From Crocinitomicaceae bacterium (GTDB lineage: Bacteria > Bacteroidota > Bacteroidia > Flavobacteriales_D > Crocinitomicaceae), in NCBI GenBank assembly GCA_002696025.1, contig NZQU01000089.1, positions 1 to 11,141 of the forward strand: a stretch of 11,141 nt of DNA, read 5' to 3'. Position 1 is the first letter of the stretch. Every line of letters starts with the position of its first letter. The position numbers and the translations under genes are program-made. Shown in pieces: positions 8,058-11,141 of the stretch. The notes below the pieces were generated by a model, which was given only the letters and a program-made list of their open reading frames with translations, searched no databases and was not told the DNA's origin.

Positions 8058-8360
8058 ATGCAAAAATTCTTATCGTTATTCAAGAACAAGTTCTTTTTAA
8101 CCTTTTCACTATTTTTAATATACACCTTCGTTTTGAGTGATTCTGATATTTTATATCTATTCAAGAAAAAAAATGAAATCAGAAAAACAAATGAAAAAAT
8201 TGAGCTTGTAACAAAAAATATCGACAGCCTTAATTTGAAATTAAAAAACTTAAAAACAAAAGAAGGGGTTGAAAAGTTTGCTAGAGAAAAAAAGTTTTTC
8301 AAACGTGAAAATGAAGATATTTTTGTAATAACAAAGAAAAAACAAAACACCGACAACTAA
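8058..8360 (+). CDS. Septum formation initiator family protein (FtsB/DivIC-like)
   Basis: A 100-residue bitopic inner-membrane protein of the divisome; in this family the partner proteins are FtsL and FtsQ/DivIB, and the complex activates septal peptidoglycan synthesis. Seen: a short basic N-terminus, one membrane segment at about residues 11-27 (KFFLTFSLFLIYTFVLS), a periplasmic coiled coil at about 34-67 with heptad-like Leu/Ile spacing (RKTNEKIELVTKNIDSLNLKLKNL), and the conserved tail EGVEKFAREKKFFKRENEDIFVI at 69-91. The EKFAREK and EDIFVI elements are the hallmark of the Bacteroidota version. The length fits the family at about 100. In related genomes this gene often sits beside mutA/mutB, which agrees with the position here, although a PKD-protein gene lies between. 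Its TAA stop shares bases with the TAG of the convergent SpoIID-like gene. An antisense frame covering the same bases is a low-complexity shadow. Confidence 0.92.
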   Translation: MQKFLSLFKNKFFLTFSLFLIYTFVLSDSDILYLFKKKNEIRKTNEKIELVTKNIDSLNLKLKNLKTKEGVEKFAREKKFFKRENEDIFVITKKKQNTDN

Positions 8361-9514
8361 TCAATTTTTTGCCGATTAATTATTGTAGTTCCAGGATAAT
8401 AATATCTTATAACCTCACTGTACTTATAGTTATTTTTAACCATCTCTATAGCTCCTTCTTGGCATAGCCCGACACCATGTCCAAAGCCTCTGCCTTTAAG
8501 GTGTACATAATCATTATTTTCATAACAACTAAAATATGTTGATTTTAATGAAAAGTCTTTTCTAATATCTCTTAATGGTATTCCATATTTAGGATCAATA
8601 AAAAATGTTTTTCGATAAGGTTGTTTAAAATTCAAGATCATTGTCTTCATGATTGAATCATTTACAGGTAAAAAATAATTTCTTTTAAAATATGCCAACC
8701 ATTCATTTTTTAAAATTTTTATTTCCCAATTAGCCTGTTTTGTTTTTGTACAAAAAGTATCTTTAAATGACTTTAAATAGTAAATCTTATCATTCCAAAC
8801 CTGGTCTGGCTCAACCGTCTGCCCCCCACAATTGGCGTGAAAAAATGAACCTATTAAATTATTAGAAGAATCGACAATTACCAAGTCCTTTGTAGCATAT
8901 ACAGCAGCATCAATATTATTTTTAAAACTTGTATTTGATTTATAATAAGCTTGACAATGTACTTGATCACAAAGATTAAAACCATTTTTAATATGTCGCT
9001 TCATGTTTTTTAAAGCATAAGTTCTGCTAATTAAAACTTGAACTTTATAATATTCAGAATCACGCCTTTCACCAACTTCAGATAACATGACTCCAGACAA
9101 ATAATTGTGCATGTCTATTTTATTTATAATCTTCAAATGATCATTATCAATATCCAATTCAAAATCACCTTTATATATTCTTTTACTTAATTCTTTTTTA
9201 TTAAAAACTGAAATATTAATCGAAGAGTTTAAAGAATCTTGAATGACTCTAATTTTATCAAATGAACCTATATTAACATTGTTAAAATCAATTGTTAATT
9301 TATTATCAGATTTATAAATCTCAATTGATTGATCAGCATTTAAAGAAAGTAAATAAGAAGAATCTCCATATATTGAATAGGACCCATTAGAATTGTGAAA
9401 TAAGACCTTATTAATATCAGTCTTACTAAATATTTTAATTTTCAAATCCTGTAAAAAAACATTTGAAATAGAAAAATAAAATAAAGACCCATAAAAAAAG
9501 ATCAATCTAAGCAT
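8357..9514 (-). CDS. SpoIID/LytB domain protein, probable peptidoglycan lytic transglycosylase
   Basis: A 385-residue exported protein. SpoIID enzymes cleave glycan strands already stripped of peptides by an amidase. Seen: an N-terminal hydrophobic export segment (about 1-21), a beta-rich domain (about 22-130), then the SpoIID core: MHNYLSGVMLSEVGER (135-150) with E146 at the position of the catalytic acid, KVQVLISRTYAL (157-168), CDQVHCQAYY (182-191), AAVYATKDLVIV (203-214), FHANCGGQT (225-233), VWNDKIYYLKSF (239-250) and the C-terminal GRGFGHGVGLCQEGA (341-355). H174, C182, H186 and C187 could form a metal site like the zinc site described for Clostridioides difficile SpoIID; this is inferred from spacing only. 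The organism type is not spore-forming, so a role in vegetative wall turnover or division is more likely. The start overlaps the lpxB end by 8 bases, making it the last gene of the surE-lpxB run. Confidence 0.93.
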   Translation of the reverse strand: MLRLIFFYGSLFYFSISNVFLQDLKIKIFSKTDINKVLFHNSNGSYSIYGDSSYLLSLNADQSIEIYKSDNKLTIDFNNVNIGSFDKIRVIQDSLNSSINISVFNKKELSKRIYKGDFELDIDNDHLKIINKIDMHNYLSGVMLSEVGERRDSEYYKVQVLISRTYALKNMKRHIKNGFNLCDQVHCQAYYKSNTSFKNNIDAAVYATKDLVIVDSSNNLIGSFFHANCGGQTVEPDQVWNDKIYYLKSFKDTFCTKTKQANWEIKILKNEWLAYFKRNYFLPVNDSIMKTMILNFKQPYRKTFFIDPKYGIPLRDIRKDFSLKSTYFSCYENNDYVHLKGRGFGHGVGLCQEGAIEMVKNNYKYSEVIRYYYPGTTIINRQKID

Positions 9515-10637
9515 TTAAGTTCTTTTCTAATCTTTTTATCAATGATTGTGCTACTTTTTTACTTGCAACAACTGAACCTAATAATAATCTAAGGTCTTTA
9601 TATGAAGAAAGCATCTGGTTTCTATATACTTCATTAGTCATGATTTTATTTAATTCTTTTTGAATTTCAATAGCGTTACAATTATTTTGAATTAATTCTA
9701 CTATTATTTTTTCATCCATTATTAAATTAACCAATGAAATATATTTGATTTTTATAAGCATTCTTGCGATTGAATATGAAATCCAACTCCCTTTATAACA
9801 TACAACTTGAGGAACTCCTATTAATGCTGTTTCTAGAGTAGCTGTACCAGATGCAACAATTGCCATCTTAGAATTAAATAGCAATTCGTAAGTTTTATGG
9901 AAAATTATATCTTGATCTTTAAGTCCAAATTTTTCATAAGTACTTTTATCTATATTAGGAGCACCAGCAACAATAATTTGATAATCTTCATATGGCACTA
10001 CAGCTTTTAACATAATTGGCAGCTTGGTACGAATTTCTTGAACTCTACTGCCTGGCAACAATGCAATAATTGGTTTTTTTGAAAATCCATTTGTTTCATG
10101 AAAATCATTTTTTATTGATTTTAATTTTTCAAATTTTAAAATTTCTTCAATTAGGGGATGCCCTACATAATCAACTTCATAATCAAATTTTCTATAAAAT
10201 TCTTTTTCAAATGGTAAAATTGTGTACATCTGATTAACACACCTTTTAATTTTATGAACTCTTGATTGATTCCAAGCCCAAATTTGAGGTGAAATGTAAT
10301 AGTATACAGGAATTTCATTTTTTTTTGCCCATTCTGCTATTCTTAAATTAAAGCCGGGATAATCTATCAAAACAATTGCATCGGGAGCATATTCGACGAT
10401 GTCAGATTTACAAAAAGATATATTATTTAAAATTGTTTTTAAATTAAATATCACTTCTATAAAACCCATAAATGCAAGTTCATTAATGTGTTTTACAACA
10501 TTACCACCAGCATCTTTCATTTTATCACCACCCCAACATCTGAAATCAATATTACTATTTTCAGAACGGATCGATCGAATCAAGTTTGAACCATGAAGGT
10601 CACCAGATGCCTCACCAGCTATTATGTATAATTTCAT
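9507..10637 (-). CDS. lpxB: Lipid-A-disaccharide synthase
   Basis: A 376-residue glycosyltransferase of family GT19 that joins UDP-2,3-diacylglucosamine and lipid X (2,3-diacylglucosamine 1-phosphate) into the tetraacyl disaccharide of lipid A, at the cytoplasmic face of the inner membrane. Seen in order: GEASGDLHG at residues 8-16, IDYPGFN at 91-97 with D92 at the position of the conserved catalytic-region Asp, YYISPQIWAW at 113-122, ILPFEKEFY at 140-148, YVGHPL at 157-162, LLPGSRVQEI at 193-202, and the donor-site motif ASGTATLE at 262-269, followed by the hydrophobic, basic RMLIKIKYISLVNL (292-305) common in LpxB. Length and motif order match E. coli LpxB closely. The ATG begins the first Rossmann strand. 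It starts 4 bases after the small membrane protein gene ends and overlaps the SpoIID-like gene by 8 bases. Its presence shows the organism makes lipid A. Confidence 0.97.
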   Translation of the reverse strand: MKLYIIAGEASGDLHGSNLIRSIRSENSNIDFRCWGGDKMKDAGGNVVKHINELAFMGFIEVIFNLKTILNNISFCKSDIVEYAPDAIVLIDYPGFNLRIAEWAKKNEIPVYYYISPQIWAWNQSRVHKIKRCVNQMYTILPFEKEFYRKFDYEVDYVGHPLIEEILKFEKLKSIKNDFHETNGFSKKPIIALLPGSRVQEIRTKLPIMLKAVVPYEDYQIIVAGAPNIDKSTYEKFGLKDQDIIFHKTYELLFNSKMAIVASGTATLETALIGVPQVVCYKGSWISYSIARMLIKIKYISLVNLIMDEKIIVELIQNNCNAIEIQKELNKIMTNEVYRNQMLSSYKDLRLLLGSVVASKKVAQSLIKRLEKNLNA

Positions 10638-10641
10638 TTTT

Positions 10642-10941
10642 TTAATATATGTAATTCACATACAAAATGTATGGTATATAAAATAACGTTCCTCCAATAA
10701 TTCCTCTAGCAATTTGATAATTTTGTTTATTTAAAAAGAAGTAAAACCAAGCTAAATTAGATAACAAACATAGAGATAGATACTTGCTCCTAATAATATG
10801 TAAATTTAAAAATTGATCCCATAGGTAAGTAAATTCAAAATATTGAACTTCAGCTATAATAGCTAATAACACAGGAATAAATAAAATGGGTGAAAATACC
10901 CCAATTAACAGTCCATAAATCAACTTTAAATTCCTCTTCAT
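10642..10941 (-). CDS. Small three-helix membrane protein of unknown function between surE and lpxB
   Basis: A 99-residue inner-membrane protein. The ATG at 10941 is chosen over an in-frame TTG nine bases upstream because it overlaps the surE stop as ATGA, a standard coupling arrangement. Seen: a basic start (MKRNLK), a membrane segment at about residues 8-30 with a central Pro (IYGLLIGVFSPILFIPVLLA), a polar or amphipathic stretch at 31-53 (including YLWDQFLNLHIIRSK), a second segment at 54-70 (YLSLCLLSNLAWFYFFL), a short NKQNYQIARG loop, and a third at 79-97 (RGIIGGTLFYIPYILYVNY). I do not recognise a named family, but a small membrane protein at this position between surE and lpxB is, as far as I recall, common in Flavobacteriia. 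Its stop is 4 bases before the lpxB start. The context suggests a role near lipid A or envelope assembly; that is guilt by association only. Confidence 0.85.
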   Translation of the reverse strand: MKRNLKLIYGLLIGVFSPILFIPVLLAIIAEVQYFEFTYLWDQFLNLHIIRSKYLSLCLLSNLAWFYFFLNKQNYQIARGIIGGTLFYIPYILYVNYIY

Positions 10942-11141
10942 AGTTTCCAATTTTTAACTTGTTCTATTAAATAATTAGCAGTCATATCAAAGTGAGTAGG
11001 TACGACGGACACATAGCCATTTCTTAGGGCATATAAATCTGTTCCTTGATCTTGATCTGCATCACAAAACTCTCCTGTCAACCAATAATAATCATTTCCG
11101 AATTGATCTGTTCTTTTCTCAAATCGATCATTCCAAAAAGC
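10938..11141 (-). CDS. surE: 5'/3'-nucleotidase SurE, C-terminal fragment (5' part beyond window edge)
   Basis: The last 67 codons of a gene that enters from the right edge; the TGA is at 10940-10938. The translation begins AFWNDRFEKRTDQFG and continues NDYYWLTGEFCDADQDQGTD, LYALRNGYVSVVPTHFDMTA and NYLIEQVKNWKL. This is the C-terminal part of SurE: the YYWLTGEF strand, the acidic D-x-D-x-x-x-GTD loop, the NGYVSVVP strand and the FD(L/M)TA turn are all typical. SurE is a metal-dependent nucleoside monophosphatase (about 250 residues in full) linked to stationary-phase survival. The metal-binding N-terminal NDD motif lies outside the window, so catalytic competence cannot be checked. The stop overlaps the ATG of the small membrane protein by 4 bases, so surE probably heads or feeds the operon that continues into lpxB. 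Confidence 0.93.
   Translation of the reverse strand, partial: AFWNDRFEKRTDQFGNDYYWLTGEFCDADQDQGTDLYALRNGYVSVVPTHFDMTANYLIEQVKNWKL

Noticed and set aside
8045..8356. A 103-codon minus-strand open frame antisense to the FtsB/DivIC-like gene
   Set aside because: Its translation is a low-complexity run of Phe, Ser and Lys mirroring A/T-rich codons of the sense gene, while the plus-strand product has clear family motifs.
10942..10950. TTG start for the small membrane protein, three codons upstream
   Set aside because: The ATG at 10941 forms a standard ATGA overlap with the surE stop and gives a basic N-terminus before the first membrane segment.

Overview
This is an AT-rich window (roughly 30% G+C by eye) of tightly packed core genes from a Gram-negative bacterium, most probably a Bacteroidota member of the Flavobacteriales type. 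The evidence is the gene content: a GH3-family protein, a Flavobacteriales-style deoxynucleoside kinase, a two-subunit methylmalonyl-CoA mutase, a PKD-domain secreted protein, a DivIC/FtsB-like protein with the C-terminal EDIFVI motif usual in this phylum, and a surE - small membrane protein - lpxB order. Signal peptides ending in SQ or AQ and the lack of clear Shine-Dalgarno sequences agree with this. There are no RNA genes, mobile elements, CRISPR arrays or long repeats, and no gap between genes exceeds 80 bases.

Plus strand, 1-8360: the window opens inside a GH3 acyl-adenylase-fold gene (5' end missing), followed 7 bases later by a secreted, probably beta-propeller protein of unknown role. 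After a 59-base gap comes a closely spaced run: deoxynucleoside kinase, ADP-heptose epimerase (hldD), and the small and large methylmalonyl-CoA mutase subunits, the last two joined by an ATGA overlap. Then follow a secreted PKD-plus-helical protein and a small divisome protein of the FtsB/DivIC family.

Minus strand, 11141-8357: a compact operon runs from the end of surE (5' part outside the window) through a 99-residue three-helix membrane protein and lpxB into a SpoIID/LytB-type peptidoglycan lytic enzyme. The joints are a 4-base overlap, a 4-base gap and an 8-base overlap, so translational coupling is likely. This operon converges on the FtsB/DivIC gene and the two stop codons share bases (8357-8360).

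Functionally the window mixes envelope building (HldD for the heptose donor of LPS core or other surface glycans, LpxB for lipid A, SpoIID for peptidoglycan, FtsB/DivIC for division) with housekeeping metabolism (nucleoside salvage, propionyl/methylmalonyl-CoA to succinyl-CoA, SurE nucleotidase). I see no convincing undescribed multi-gene system. The items most worth a second look are the unnamed small membrane protein between surE and lpxB, the PKD-helical secreted protein, the bacterial GH3 gene with its propeller neighbour, a His in a normally Gln-containing active-site motif of MutB, a possible metal site in the SpoIID protein, and the overlapping convergent stops.
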